From NCBI GenBank assembly GCA_015680685.1, contig MNCI01029492.1, positions 1,473,002 to 1,537,001 on the forward strand: a DNA stretch of 64,000 nucleotides, read 5' to 3'. Shown in pieces: positions 33,721-45,490 of this stretch. The notes below the pieces were generated by a model that had not been told where the DNA came from, searched no databases, and saw only the letters and a program-made list of their open reading frames with translations. A program made the translations under genes and the position numbers. Numbering within the stretch: the stretch's first letter is position 1; every line of letters starts with the position of its first letter. This DNA comes from Gnetum montanum. Taxonomy: Eukaryota; Streptophyta; Gnetopsida; Gnetales; Gnetaceae.

Positions 33721-35164
33721 TTTCTTAATGTTTTTTAGGGAAAATTTGAGTTCCATCGGATGGCTAGAAAATATACATCATGTTGAAAGGGTTTTGAAAT
33801 GGAGATGATGTTTCAGTTGTGAAAAATAAGCTTTGAAAGTCTATGATTAAGGAATCTTAGGCTATGAAAGTGTATGAGGTGTTGATGGAATGAATGGGAT
33901 AAACAATGGTGTTGTGTCATTAGAATGGATAGTGTGAACGATATGGGAAGTATTTATTGTCATTTATCAGAATTGGAAGGCTCAAGATGATGTGGACTCG
34001 CTTGGTAGATATAAGATACAATAGTTATACAAGTGGGTCCTTCCCAAAGTAAGCTCCATCCCTTAATTCCATTGAATAACCACTCCTAAAAGTGTCCTTA
34101 GACACTTAAGGAGTTGAATGTAACACATACATGTTTAGCAAGACACATATGTTAGTACCACCAAATTGGAAAAATAACTCTATGTTACACAAAATCATAA
34201 GTTATGATTATTCAAACAACAAGATGAAATGGGCTTAGAAGGTATTGCATAAATCAGGATGTGAGATGTCTTACCATAGGGATAATGAATTCTTATGTTT
34301 TATTAGTGGTTTAGGTAATCATTAACCTTTGTGTCCAAGATTCAAACCAAGTCCAAACCACATTCCAATGACATCACATCATTTCATCTCTTGGATTTAT
34401 AATCGTAAGACTATCAATGTTACAAGGGGTATTATCACTTGGCATATTGTCCAAGGGAGGAGTTTTATTCATGAAACTTTATTTTTATGTTTACGTTTCT
34501 GAGAAGCTACCTATCTTTAGGCATGGGTAACATGTCTTTCCAATGGGACCCCCAGAAACTTATTCTGTGTCAATCATTGAAGGTAGCACATATTTTACTC
34601 TTACTTCCATTTTTTGTTAGATCTACAAGGATATAATACAACCTTAGTAACATAATAGAACTTACAATGATAATCTAAAAAGAATCCACAAGTCCCTGTA
34701 ATGTCACACCCTTTACATTCCCACTTGGTTCTTCACTTTTCGATCTAGGCATAATGATCATAAGTTTATTCTTATTTGTATGATGAAAAAGAATGTCATT
34801 ATGGCCATGGTAAGAACCTCTTATTAATGGAATGGATGGATGCATGATGTGAGCTCACTGTGCAAATAATCAATCTCTTATGACTTGATATCATAGAGAA
34901 ATCTTCACCTTGTTGGCTACATCTTGCCTTTATCTAAATGTGTTTTATTAACAATCAAAATTATTTACAAAGGGTTTAAAAACAAAGTATAAAAGAAATG
35001 GAAAAGATAGTAAAAATCATGAAAAAGTATAAAGAATGAAAAATGTAAGAGAATATGAAAAATTAAAGAAATGGAAAAGTATAAAAGAATAAGAAAATGT
35101 CAAATAATGTGAAAAATAAAAGAATTGTAAAAAAAAATAGAAAAATCACTTATTAATTTCAAAA
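33721..35164 (-). other. Conserved non-coding block of D
   Basis: Homologous to the post-gag block of the other families: 'GGGAAGGACCCAC' motif (complement near 34037-34050), CATGTTACCCATGCC segment (complement near 34515-34530), and the AATAAGAGGTTCTT block (complement near 34810). No shared ORF. Confidence 0.65.
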
Positions 35165-35932
35165 TCAAAGTAAAGTATCTCCCCCACGACTGATTTCATG
35201 GATAAGTGTTTGGAAAATGCTCCCTAAATCTCCTAGGTCATACATTGTAGGTGATTCACCTATCATGTTTATTAATTTAATTGTTCTATCCTTATCCCAT
35301 GTAATTTTAATAGTAATGAAGTTAAGATTGTCTAAATCCTTATTCTCTTTTCCTTTTGGTGTATGATTATGAGTTATTAATTTCATTTTTATGTCCTTAG
35401 TTGGGGTCATTTTCTTAGTTTGGGAATTCGTAAGTGTTTCACATGTTTTCATGCATGTGTTAGATAGTTGTTGGTTCTTAGTTAGTGGCCATAGGATGTC
35501 TTTTGGCTTGGTGGCCTCTACTCTTTTAGTTGCATACATTGGTTGTTTATTATTGTTGTTGTGGATTGGAATGATAATTGTGTTGATGTTTTGAAGTGTT
35601 AGTCCATGATTGCACCCTTTACTCTCAATAGTAATGCATGGAATTCGTTGCATGTGTATGGCTCCATGCACGTCTTCTTTAGAAATCTCAACTGACAAAT
35701 CTCTCATACTTAGCTTAGTGTCGATTGTGCTAAGCCATGCCCTCCTTATCAACATCTTTCACATCAATAATCAAAAAGTCTGCTAGATATTACCACCCAT
35801 TGATAGTGCTCACTACATCATCTATCTACCCTAAAGGAGTAGTGACAAACTAGTTTGTAAGCTCCAACCTGATATTACATTCTTTTAATGGTGGTAGGTT
35901 GCATGGTTGATATGTTTTGTAGGAAATATGAT
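35165..35932 (-). pseudogene. Protease C-terminal part and end of ORF1, element D
   Basis: On the minus strand, 35932-35760 is decayed protease sequence continuing from 54825. An open stretch from 35755 to 35165 then encodes 196 residues (RRAWLSTIDTKLSMRDLSVEIS..) matching the protease-distal GRAWLSMMDACLGLQNLSLEIS part of element C. It ends HEISRGGDTLL, which aligns with the FSYGGYPPL end of the pol-less gag in family A. This shows that family A gag ends where a gag-protease ORF of family D ends. Confidence 0.65.
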
Positions 35933-36767
35933 TGATGAGTGGCGAGGTACCCCTACACTCAACCATATGAATACTAGCGTTTCACGCGTGATTCGGTTGA
36001 ACCCTGCAGATGGACTAGTTGTGGTATCAAGACAATTATCCTTAGGTCGCAGTTCGCTATCTTCCCATCTAGACTAGTGTTAACTTTGTCACGTATGGTT
36101 TAGTCCAGAATGAGGTGTATGATGTGTTCCTATAATAATGCTACTCCTGGGTATAATGGAAAGTGGTAATATTAGCTAAGCTAAGAGAGAGAGGGTGAGA
36201 GAGAATCTAAGCTAGCCTAAGTGCGATGAGCATTCATTACTCAATCATCCATACAAAGCTTGGACTTTGTGCATGACTACCACTGGGATTACCAAGCACA
36301 GATCCTAGGTACGCTATTGGGTTACCAAGTAGTCACACTTAAATGCTGGTAATCAAGTCGTACTCATTTCGCGTTTAACAAGAGTTTAGGGTGAGAAGAG
36401 ATTAACTAAGAAAGCAATAAATAACAATTAAATAGATAATTAAGCTAAGTGAATGCTGCAATGATGAAGTAATCTCAATCTTTATTTCTAGTCATGTGCG
36501 TGTCCAAGTACATCACACTCGAATAAGGATGCTATACAATTACAATCACCACACTGCGGGCATACACTGGGAGAGAAGGGCTAAGAGAAGAACTACATAA
36601 AACTTAACACTTAAACTAAGAACTAAAAAACTGAAGCTCCTTATCAGAACTGTCTACCTCTTATTTATAGATGAGGAGATAGGCTGCGATATCGCGTACA
36701 CGATATTGGGGCTAGGCTGTGATATCGTATATGTGATATCGCAGTTAACTAAAATGGCGACTCATGA
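35933..36767 (-). repeat. 3' LTR of element E
   Basis: 835 bp; on the minus strand begins TCATGAG (consensus TGATGAG) after the polypurine tract (complement TACCCCCACGACTGAAT at 36768-36784). GATATCGC modules (complement 36685-36745) and TATA box in CTATAAATAAGAGG (complement near 36660). Confidence 0.9.
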
Positions 36768-36948
36768 TACCCCCACGACTGAATGAAAACTCGTCCTTGA
36801 GTTATAGTGAGAACAAGTTCCATTGATTACACAGTGGATAGGTACGGAATTATCGGATGGTGAAAATGGGTTTATGCTATAGTGTGGAATCAAAAAAAAA
36901 TTGAGACACAACATAAAGAATGTGCTACAGCTACAAAATTGGTGGAAC

Positions 36949-39737
36949 TCATGTAGTTCTTAGCGGCAGTGGCTTCTCCATAGGTGCTTTCCCCTTGTCT
37001 TTTGCTCCAGGTCTTGGGACTTGATGACGTTGGAGTATGGCCTGGAGTTTCTCCTCTTCCGTCCTGGGATCTTGTGCCATCCATGCTAATGTTTTGATGT
37101 TTGATGGAGTCAGCACTTCCCATGGGCAGGGTAGTTGCAGAAACATTTGATTTGCCTTGACATACCAAGTTGCAAATGCCTGTAGTTCCTCCTCGTAGGC
37201 TCTAGCTTTGTCTCTGTATTCTTAAAAATCCACAAGCCGTTGAGCCAAATCTGTTGTGATACCTTTTTGTCCTTGGTAGCTTGCCTTCACCACCTCAAGT
37301 TTAGAATTTGCAATCTCCAATTTTTGTAATATCTTTTTGCATTCTGCAAATTTTGTTTCATATTTGATGTAGGTGATAGCTACCTGTTGCTCGAGCTCTG
37401 TTCTCGGGCACCCTGCTGTTAACATGGCAAGGTTGGCATACCGCAAGTTTGCCAACTCCATGTATTCTGTAAGATCTTGGATCTGCAGGTCCTAGTTCTT
37501 AACTTTCGCCTGGTGGGAAAATGCATATGTGTCCAATATGGCCCGCCAATCAGTGTGTTGAGCACTGATAGCATTGATTTGGGCCTTGGCCATATGGATC
37601 TCCTTCTCAAGGATCTGTTTGTACATCCCCACCTGGTCCTGGAAGTGCTCCTTTAGCTTTTCATGTCGTTTAGCCTTATTTTGCCATGCGCTTATTTCGA
37701 TAGCTATCTTTTGGAAAATGATGCATACCTCCTACATTGAGAGGGTTCGATTCTCTCTGGCTAAATGGCTCATGTCTTGGTTGACCTGAATGAATTTTTC
37801 TCACAACTGATGTAAATTTTCTTCAAGAACATTCTTTTCCTTCTCCACAGAGGTCAACCAAAGGTTGTTGGCAACAAGCTGCTTGTTTTTCTCTTGTAAG
37901 GCCTTGAGTGCCTTGATATGTGCATGAGTTTGCGCTTGTGTTGTAGAGGCATCCTAAACAGCCTTCTCTTTTTCTTCTGCCACCTTCTTATTCTCCATTA
38001 GTAGTTTGGTTAGTTGCTCAGTTTTGAAATTGTCCAGCTGGTTTGCGAGAACAAATTGCAAAAGGTCCCGCTGTGCTGCTTGTAGGGCCACGAGCTTTTC
38101 TTGCAATTTTTGCACCTCTGCTTCAGCATGCACGGCCCTCACCTCTGACAAGACCAGCTTCCCCTTAGTGGAAATGAGGTCTGATTGAATTGTTGTAACA
38201 TCTTAAGGGATGTCAAATAGGGATATCATTACTTGTCCTATTTGTAGCAATCGATCAAGCACATCCTCATGTTCCATAGGATTCATTGAGGTTTTGGCTA
38301 AAGTTTGAGCATCCTGTGCTTCCATGCGATTTTCCGATGTACAACATGTACATTGAACGATTCTTTAATGTGGTTTGCGACCACTTCTGCAGCTCCCGCT
38401 GCATCCTAGTGTTGCATGACCACCACCATAGCCCCTTCACCAGTTTCTAATTGCACTTGGAAAGATGCAGCGTTTCCTGAGATCTATTGTGACCAAGTAC
38501 TTTCCCCTCCTCCTGTATGGATGGACACTTCACCCCTTGCACAATCTAAAGAAACCATGGGTTGTATGGCATCGTCAATGACGTGAAAGAGATTTGCATC
38601 ATCACGACTTCCCCAACTGACCGTCTCAACGATGGCCCTGAGATAGCTCATCGACAGTCTATAATCTTGTGCTGGCGGTGGTCGATCCTAGTCCGTGCTA
38701 GGCCCTACTTCTTGTTGTTAGCTAGGTCTCGTACTTGGAAGTTGGCTGGGTCCTACAAGTTGAGTTGCAATTGGTTCAGCCGTCTGTTCTTTTTCTTGTT
38801 CTGGTCCCAATGTCTCATCAGTGATTTTCCTTATGGCTAGTGGCTTTAACAGTTCAGCACATGAAGCATTTTGGGCTTTTTGGAGGACATCATTAGTGTA
38901 TCCCCCGATACTAGCACGTTGGCATAGCTTCCTGATAAGGCAAGGGAAGGGCAACACCATCTTCCCTGTCTTCCATTCCTCGAACCACCTCAAGATTTCT
39001 GTAAATTATAGATGAGGCAGGTTATCATTAACCTTTCGCATCAGCACTGCACATTCCCTTGCCACATATGTTGAAATCATTTTTAGGCCCTTCATGGGGA
39101 AGAGGTGATACGTTCCAATTTTGAAATAGATCCTCTCTTCCATCGTCAACTCTCCAAATGTCTTATCCATGCCATATGCCCTTTCCAACCAAACTCGTTA
39201 CACATCAGGGTCTGAATAGGTAGACAACTAAGCAACCTTGGGCCCTGTATTCAAAAGGTTTAATAATTCTGAAATGGCCTACATAGAGAAATTGACTGTC
39301 ACACCACAAATGTTAACGGTGGTGCCTTGTTCTTTGTTGTGCTAGAATTGGTACGTTTCCTGTAGGTACCAAGCACAGCTTTCAGAGAGGATAGTCCATA
39401 AGGGAGACCCTGTGAGGTGGTCCCTAATAGCCTCAAGAGCAAACTCTGCGAAAGATTCAAAATTTAATTCCACAATCACCGTAATGAATGTGGACATTTA
39501 GTGGACAACTTGAACACAATCCTGGGGCAACGTGAGATGTTTTCAATATTCAGGTGCTGCAGCAGCTCCTCCTTCTACCTGCCCAGACTATACAGTAGCA
39601 GGGTCTTCTTAATGAATGCTAAATGATTGTTCCTCATACTCTACATGTTGTCTGGCAGGGACTTGTTCTTCACCTCTCCTAGGTTGTTTGCTTCCACCTT
39701 GAGCAGGACCTTCCTATTGTCCACGTTTCGAGGCCGT
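36949..39737 (-). pseudogene. ORF2 of element E
   Basis: Same protein as in F, on the minus strand. The start codon has become ACG (39737-39735) immediately after the acceptor TGTAG. The globular domain (39500-38880: MERAYGMDKTFGELTMEERIYFK, LPFPCLIRKLCQRA) and coiled-coil part (about 38150-37220: EVQKLQEKLVALQAAQ, MELANLRYANLAML) are well preserved. The end, CPWEVLTPSNIKTLAWMAQDP..KGKAPMEK, terminates at the TGA 36949-36951. One or more small indels shift the frame; nonsense codons are fewer than in F, suggesting a younger copy. Confidence 0.83.
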
Positions 39738-39792
39738 CTACAATCACATGGGACCAAGCGTTAGTAATGTTGTTACCAAAGTTAGGTTATAC
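39738..39792 (-). other. Short intron-like segment before ORF2 of E
   Basis: On the minus strand AAG|GTATAACC to TGATTGTAG, 55 nt, the same length as in F. Confidence 0.55.
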
Positions 39793-40029
39793 CTTACTGT
39801 ATGCCTTAATTAATTTATTTATTTTATGCCCATGTGATGTTTCCCGAAAGATTATAATAGTGAGTCCTTTTTTACTTAGGTGGTTTCCAATTTTAGTTTC
39901 CCAATGTACCTAATGGAATGAAATTATTTTTGGCACATTTATCCTTAATGTTAGAACTAATTACCCTTGATAATGTCCTTTGGATGATGAAAAATTTCAA
40001 AAAAGTTATGCGTTATTCGGCGTGTGTCC

Positions 40030-40260
40030 CTCCCCCACGACTAAGCTGAACACTTTGGGTTCAAGTAGGTTCAGACGGAATAAAAATCAAAGTACTAGCG
40101 AGCGAGATATAGGTAGAAAAGCAAGGGTCTCACAATCGCAAGTCATAGAGAAAAATTCAAAAATTTCCCCCATGTGAATTGTGGAAAATGATGTTAAGTG
40201 TTGCGGGGGGAGTCACCTATTTATAGTTGGACGAGACGCGATATCGCGGCTCTAGTGATG
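40030..40260 (-). promoter_or_regulatory. Internal promoter-like block of E
   Basis: A perfect palindrome CGCGATATCGCG (40237-40248) sits 10 bases upstream (minus strand) of a TATA box (CTATAAATAGG, complement 40216-40226). The internal polypurine tract CTTAGTCGTGGGGGA follows (complement 40031-40045). This repeats the LTR promoter design inside the element. Confidence 0.65.
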
Positions 40261-41621
40261 TTTAGGCCGAGGGAAAAATATAGAATTTTTAAGGCTTTTC
40301 TAGAATTAAAAATGGAAATTAAGGACATGTGGGAATGTGTCAAAGGGTCTAGGGTAATTTAGGTAGTTTTGAAGGCACGAATAATGATATGTGGGTGGAA
40401 CTGAGCAATAAGGCCTTGGGTGGTAAGTGAGAGCAAAAGGCCATGTAATGGTGCATAGGAACGTCAGAATTCAAAGGGATAGTAGTAGGGAAAGAATATC
40501 GTGGAAAATATGTTGAGGGTAAGAAATGATGTGTGTGAGCTATGTCATGAGTGAAAATTACAAAAGATTACACAAGTGGGTCCTCCCCAAAGTAGGTTCC
40601 AACCTATAATGCCCTTGCGTAACTACACTTAAAAGTGTTTGTGGGCACTCGAAGGGTTAAATGTAATCCACACTGGTTCCACAAAACACACACATGTAAG
40701 TATCACCAGAGTGAGGTAAGAATTCTACACTATACAGGATACAAGCTACAATTACATGGATAGCGAGATGAGATGGACTATAGAAGGGATTGGAGAGATT
40801 GGGACATGAGGTAACTGATCTAAGGCACAATGAATCCTGCATGTAAAGCATGATTAATGTGTCATTAACTCGTTGTTCCAAGATCAGGACCAAGTCCATT
40901 CCTCTGATCAGTGACAGCGCATTGTTTCATCCCATGATGAGTGACTATAAAAGTACCATAACAACAAGGCATATGATCACTTTACATTTTGTTCAAGGGA
41001 GGAATGATTTTTGTTTTGTGGCACTTTCTTTGTGTTTTTCTTTTCTCTTTTTTTTTTATCATTGAATCCAGAGAAGCTGCCAACCTTCAAGCATGGGTGC
41101 ATGTCTTTCTAGTGGGACCCCCTAGAATAGCATTGGATTTTTGAGTGCCCTTTTGATTACTCTTACTGCCATTTTTCGTTAGATCTACAAGTATCTTAGT
41201 ACAACCACGTTGCATGATAACTTCCACATACATCACTAAAGAGAATCTGCAAGTCCTCTTGATGTCACACCCTAATCATTCCCTCTTGGTCCATCCTTCT
41301 TCATTCTGGGTACAATGAACACAAAATTAATTTTTAAGTTTCAACAATGTCAAGAATATCACTGTACCCTCGAATAGAACCTCTTATTTGTAGAATGGAT
41401 GGGTAGGTGTAATGGGCTCACTGTCCACATAATTGATCACTCGAGACTTGCTAACATAGAACACCCCTCAACCAACGAGCCACATGAGTGTTTTATTCGT
41501 AGATGAGATTACTTATGAAAAGCTAAAAAGATAAAACAAGAAATTGAAAAATGAAAAACTGGAAAACAAAAAGTTGTAAAATTAAAGAAAAATGAAAAGT
41601 AGTTATTAATCTTGCTTGTTA
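40261..41621 (-). other. Conserved non-coding block of E
   Basis: Same ordered blocks as F: the CTTTGGGGAGGACCCAC motif (complement near 40577-40594), the AAGACATGCACCCATGC segment (complement near 41092-41108) and the AATAAGAGGTTCT block (complement near 41380). Confidence 0.68.
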
Positions 41622-43601
41622 TTAGAATGGGGGATATCCCCTATAACTAAATGTTTGAGAATGGTGAGGATTAATAGTTGAAGGATGAGGATCCTTACAT
41701 GTTGGAAATATCGAAACTTGGTCATACCTACCCCATTGGGGTTCACACACTTGATTATAGTAAACATAGTGGGGCAATTTATGAAATGTGATTCCCAGAT
41801 AAAGAGTTGACCCACTATGATATTTGTGATCGTACGATGGTATGCAAGGATCGGGGTGTCACTCTCCCTGGCTGTATTCATTGGGCCGTATGGTTGTTGG
41901 AGTGTTAATTGGTGGCCTTGATGAAGTAACATGAGGTGTTGGGTTCGAAGACAGGGGTGCACCACAGTGTTGGACTTGTGCTAAGTTGGAGGATGCAGTG
42001 GCCTTGGAATTGTGTTGTCCTTTCCTAGGGTCATTTCTAAAGAAGGGACACCTTCGATGTTGCTGAGGTCTCTCACTGCTGTTGGAAATAGTAGCACAAG
42101 TAATGTTCGAGGGTTGTTGTTGTGGTGCAGACACCTTAGGAACAGTTGGTGGCGATGCAAAAGGAGGAAAAGGATGAGAATGTTGAAAATTAGGAGAAGT
42201 GTGTGGTACACAAGGCGATGATTGTGTTGAGGACATGGGCTTATAGTATTGAGGAAAATGATAATGCGGTGAGATAGAGTATGTTGTCCCAGTCGAAGAA
42301 ATAGGATGTTGAACTAGATAAGCATTTGAATTTGGATGATACGAAGGGTGTCTCTAGTTTAGGGTTGGATTTCCCTACGACTGGGATTGTTGCCACTATG
42401 ATCGAACACAGTACCTCTGTATGAACTCTGGGTGTAATGTGCTCCCCCAATGCTCATATAAATGTAACAAGATTGGGCATTGACCCTTGGGGTGATCGTA
42501 TAGCCAAATGTTGCATTCATATGTATAATCAGAAGTTGAACTCTTATTCTTCTCATCCCTTCTTTCCGAATGTCTAATGATATTTTATCCTACTTCTTGG
42601 GTTGTCAAAACTCTATTTCCAATAATATTAATAAATTCTCTACACTTTTTATGTGTCTACATCTTATTAATCTTAGCATTGACTTCCTCTAATGATTGTT
42701 GTACGGGCAAAGATGGTTCTTCCTCCTTGAGATAGGTTGATTTCTCCTTTTTATGATTATGGACCTCTGTTAAGTTGAGATTTTGGTCCTGTTGATGTTT
42801 TTCAACACTCTCCCATCTAGCAATTTATCCTTCTTCTTTTTCTACCCACTTAATAAGCTGTTGGACTTGATGGGTTCGGAGTTCGTATAGTTGTCCTTGG
42901 GCATACATCCCTAGGGTCTCTCTTGTTTCATCACGTAGCCCATCAATGATATGGTACATTAGCCTTTCCTCGGGGAACTCGTGGCCTAGACAGTTGTTTA
43001 ACAGTGAATAATATCTTTCTAAGGCCATGTCTAAGGGTTCATGTTGTGCTTGTTTCCACTCTTGGATTTTTTTCCTCAAGGCTGACACTCTTGCATAGGT
43101 TTGATATCTTTCATTAAAAAGTTCTACCATTGTTGGCCAACGTTGTATTGAATTTGGTCTTAATGATCTATACCATACTTTTTCTTGGCCAACGAGTGTC
43201 ATAGGGAAGAACTTGAGTTTTTGCCAACCATTATCAATGTTGTTCTATGTATAGGCATCGTAGAAGGCTTGTAAATATTGATGCAAATCTAATTCATAGC
43301 CTCTTGAAAAATTGGAAAAGTTATTTAAATTGAGCCTAGGTAGGCAGCACTCTTTACGATGCCTACGTGAGATTCGAACAGCCTCTTGTATTTACATTAA
43401 GCTTGTAGTAGCCAATAGGGGTTCATCGTCATCGGGTAAGTTATGCTTCCATGCATTGGGATGATGTTGCTTTCATTTATGTTTATAAGAAACCCCCACC
43501 TTGGGTTGCGTACTCCAATCTTCATTATCATATAATTTGTTGGTTCTCCAATGAATTTCCTCAGTAGGTGTGGCATTATTGTAATCTTGTAGGAGAGGCA
43601 T
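41622..43601 (-). pseudogene. gag: gag pseudogene of element E
   Basis: ATG at 43601 (MPLLQDYNNAT) to TAA at 41622-41624, a single 660-codon frame with nonsense codons. The capsid-like domain is open at 43202-42825 (MTLVGQEKVWYRSL, FNERYQTYARVSAL, GLRDETRETLGMYAQG). A zinc-knuckle region lies near 42500, and the Pro/Gln/His tail (about 42236-41859) ends FSYRGYPPF. Length and layout match gag in F. Confidence 0.85.
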
Positions 43602-43723
43602 GTTTGTGCAATTGTGTGTGAATTTATATGTGACTTTTTATAATTATTTCTTTATAAAAGATATATCATTAATTCTTGTACAGGGACCTTGTATGATATA
43701 ACTAATCTAGATAAGTAGCATCG

Positions 43724-43741
43724 TCCCCGCCAACAACGCCA
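43724..43741 (-). promoter_or_regulatory. Primer-binding site of element E
   Basis: Minus-strand TGGCGTTGTTGGCGGGGA, one base inside the 5' LTR; three differences from the tRNA-Asp complement. Confidence 0.75.
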
Positions 43742-43742
43742 A

Positions 43743-44537
43743 TGATGAGTGGCGAGGTACCCCTACATTCAACCATACGAATACGAGCATTTCTCACACA
43801 ATTTGGTCAAACTCCGTAGATGGACTAGTTGTGGTATCAAGACAGTTATCCTTAGGTCGCAGTTCATTGTCTTCCCATCTGGACTAGTGTTAACTTTGTC
43901 ACGTATGGTTTAGTCTAGAATGAGGTGTATGATGTGTTCCTATACTAATGCTACTCCTGGGTATAATGGAAAGTGGTAATATTAACTAAGCTAAGAGAGA
44001 GAGGGTGAGAGAGAATCTAAGCTAGCCTAAGTGCGATGAGCATCCATTCCTAAATCATCCATACATATCTTGGACTTCGTGCATGACTACCATTGAGATT
44101 ACCAAGCGTGGATCCTAGGTATGCTACTGGGTTACCAAGTAGTCACACTTAAATGCTTGTAATCAAGTCGTACTCATTCCACGTTTAACAGGAGTTTAGG
44201 GTGAGAAGAGATTAACTAAGAAAGCAGTAAATAACAATTAAATAAATAATTAAGCTAAGTAAATGTTGCAATGATGAAGTAATCTCGATCTTTATTTCCA
44301 ATCATGTGCGTGTCCAAGTACGTCACACTTGAATAAGGATGCCTACAATCACCACACTACAGGCATACACTAGGAGAGAAAGGCTAAGAGAAGAACTACA
44401 TAAAACTTAACACTTAAACTAAGAACTGAAAAACTGAAGCTCCTTATCAGAACTGTCTACCTCTTTTTTATAGATGAGGAGACAAGCTGCAATATCGCGT
44501 ATGCGATATCGTGATTAACTAAAATGGTGACTCATCA
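43743..44537 (-). repeat. 5' LTR of element E
   Basis: 795 bp, TGATGAG..CTCATCA on the minus strand. It has one fewer palindromic module than its partner (complement 44490-44515). The TATA box is mutated (complement CTATAAAAAAGAGG near 44470). Confidence 0.9.
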
Positions 44538-44538
44538 C

Positions 44539-45414
44539 TGATGAAGCATCTAGTCCACTGTGTCGACTAGGCCACGTCGACGTGACCTCATCGATGCATC
44601 TTTCTAGGATTTAATGTGGCCTTGTCAATGTAGAGTCCATTTTCTACTATAAATATGCGTGCACCTCTCGCATTTATGGCACCTTTTGTTCAAGTTGTAG
44701 CAAAGCTCTTGTAGTTTTTTTCCCCAGGAGTTAGATTATTTTCCAAGTACCTACAGACATAGTTCGAAGAGTGTACAACTCTTTATTTGAGCGCTAATGT
44801 ACCTGAGCCCATTGGCATGAACGACAATAAAGATGATCTTTTTGAACATTCCTTGCAGCATTTGAACTAGATTACTTAGGCATTAATATTTTAATAATTT
44901 TAATGCTTTTGTTATCACACTTTAATAATTTTATTGCTTTTGTTATCGCTTTATAGTTATAGTACATTTTAGTAATCCATGAGAACACATAAGCACGACC
45001 ACCTCGAAAATATATTTGACACTTGGCAACCCAATGACGCTTAATGTTTGGCAACCCAGTAGTGATTAGGACATGCTTGGAATGTGCACGGAGGGTGGGA
45101 TCAGTTGCTTATGATAGGGATAGTCGAGCGATAGCATAGTAAAATCTTAAATTATCAAGCCTTTTACTCCCTATATTTGAAGAATTAGTTATTACAGATA
45201 AAAGAAAACATACAAAAATCATATGCCTCAGTCTCACTTAACCATCATTTTAAAATGTGGCAAGTAAGGTTGAGAGGACAACGACCATTCTAACTAGGAT
45301 TTTGATGGCTAGAATACTGTGTGTAAGTGCTCGTGGTCTTCGAAATCTAACCAAATCGCATGTGAACACTCGTGATTCGTATGGTTGGGCATAGGGATAC
45401 CTCACCGCTCATCA
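44539..45414 (+). repeat. 5' LTR of element C
   Basis: 876 bp, TGATGAAGC..CGCTCATCA. U3 carries TGTCGACTAGG and the perfect palindrome CACGTCGACGTG (44573-44584); TATA box CTATAAATAT (44647-44656). Its first four bases form part of E's target duplication. Confidence 0.9.
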
Positions 45415-45415
45415 T

Positions 45416-45433
45416 TGGCATCATTGCCAAGGA
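45416..45433 (+). promoter_or_regulatory. Primer-binding site of element C
   Basis: TGGCATCATTGCCAAGGA, tRNA-Asp type with five differences from the expected complement. Confidence 0.65.
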
Positions 45434-45490
45434 CTATTAGTCTCACGTGTGTTGTCTAGCCTTAGCAAGATCATCACTCACTTCATTGGA

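Larger units (their letters stand above)
35933..44537 (-). mobile_element. Element E, family A LTR element (gag + ORF2)
   Basis: Complete minus-strand element of 8605 bp with LTRs at 35933-36767 and 43743-44537. The flanks ATGAT (35928-35932) and CTGAT (44538-44542) fit a 5-bp target duplication with one change. The target spans the left end of element C, so E landed in the first four bases of C's LTR. Same content as F: primer site, gag, non-coding block, internal promoter-like block, intron-like segment, ORF2; no pol. Confidence 0.9.

Noticed and set aside
35391-35594. Hydrophobic 67-codon plus-strand ORF
   Set aside because: Antisense shadow of the protease-distal ORF of element D.
38562-38840. 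Open frame on the plus strand within E, with a Leu/Phe-rich, membrane-like peptide
   Set aside because: Antisense to ORF2 of E; the hydrophobic look comes from the reverse complement of Glu/Lys/Gln codons.
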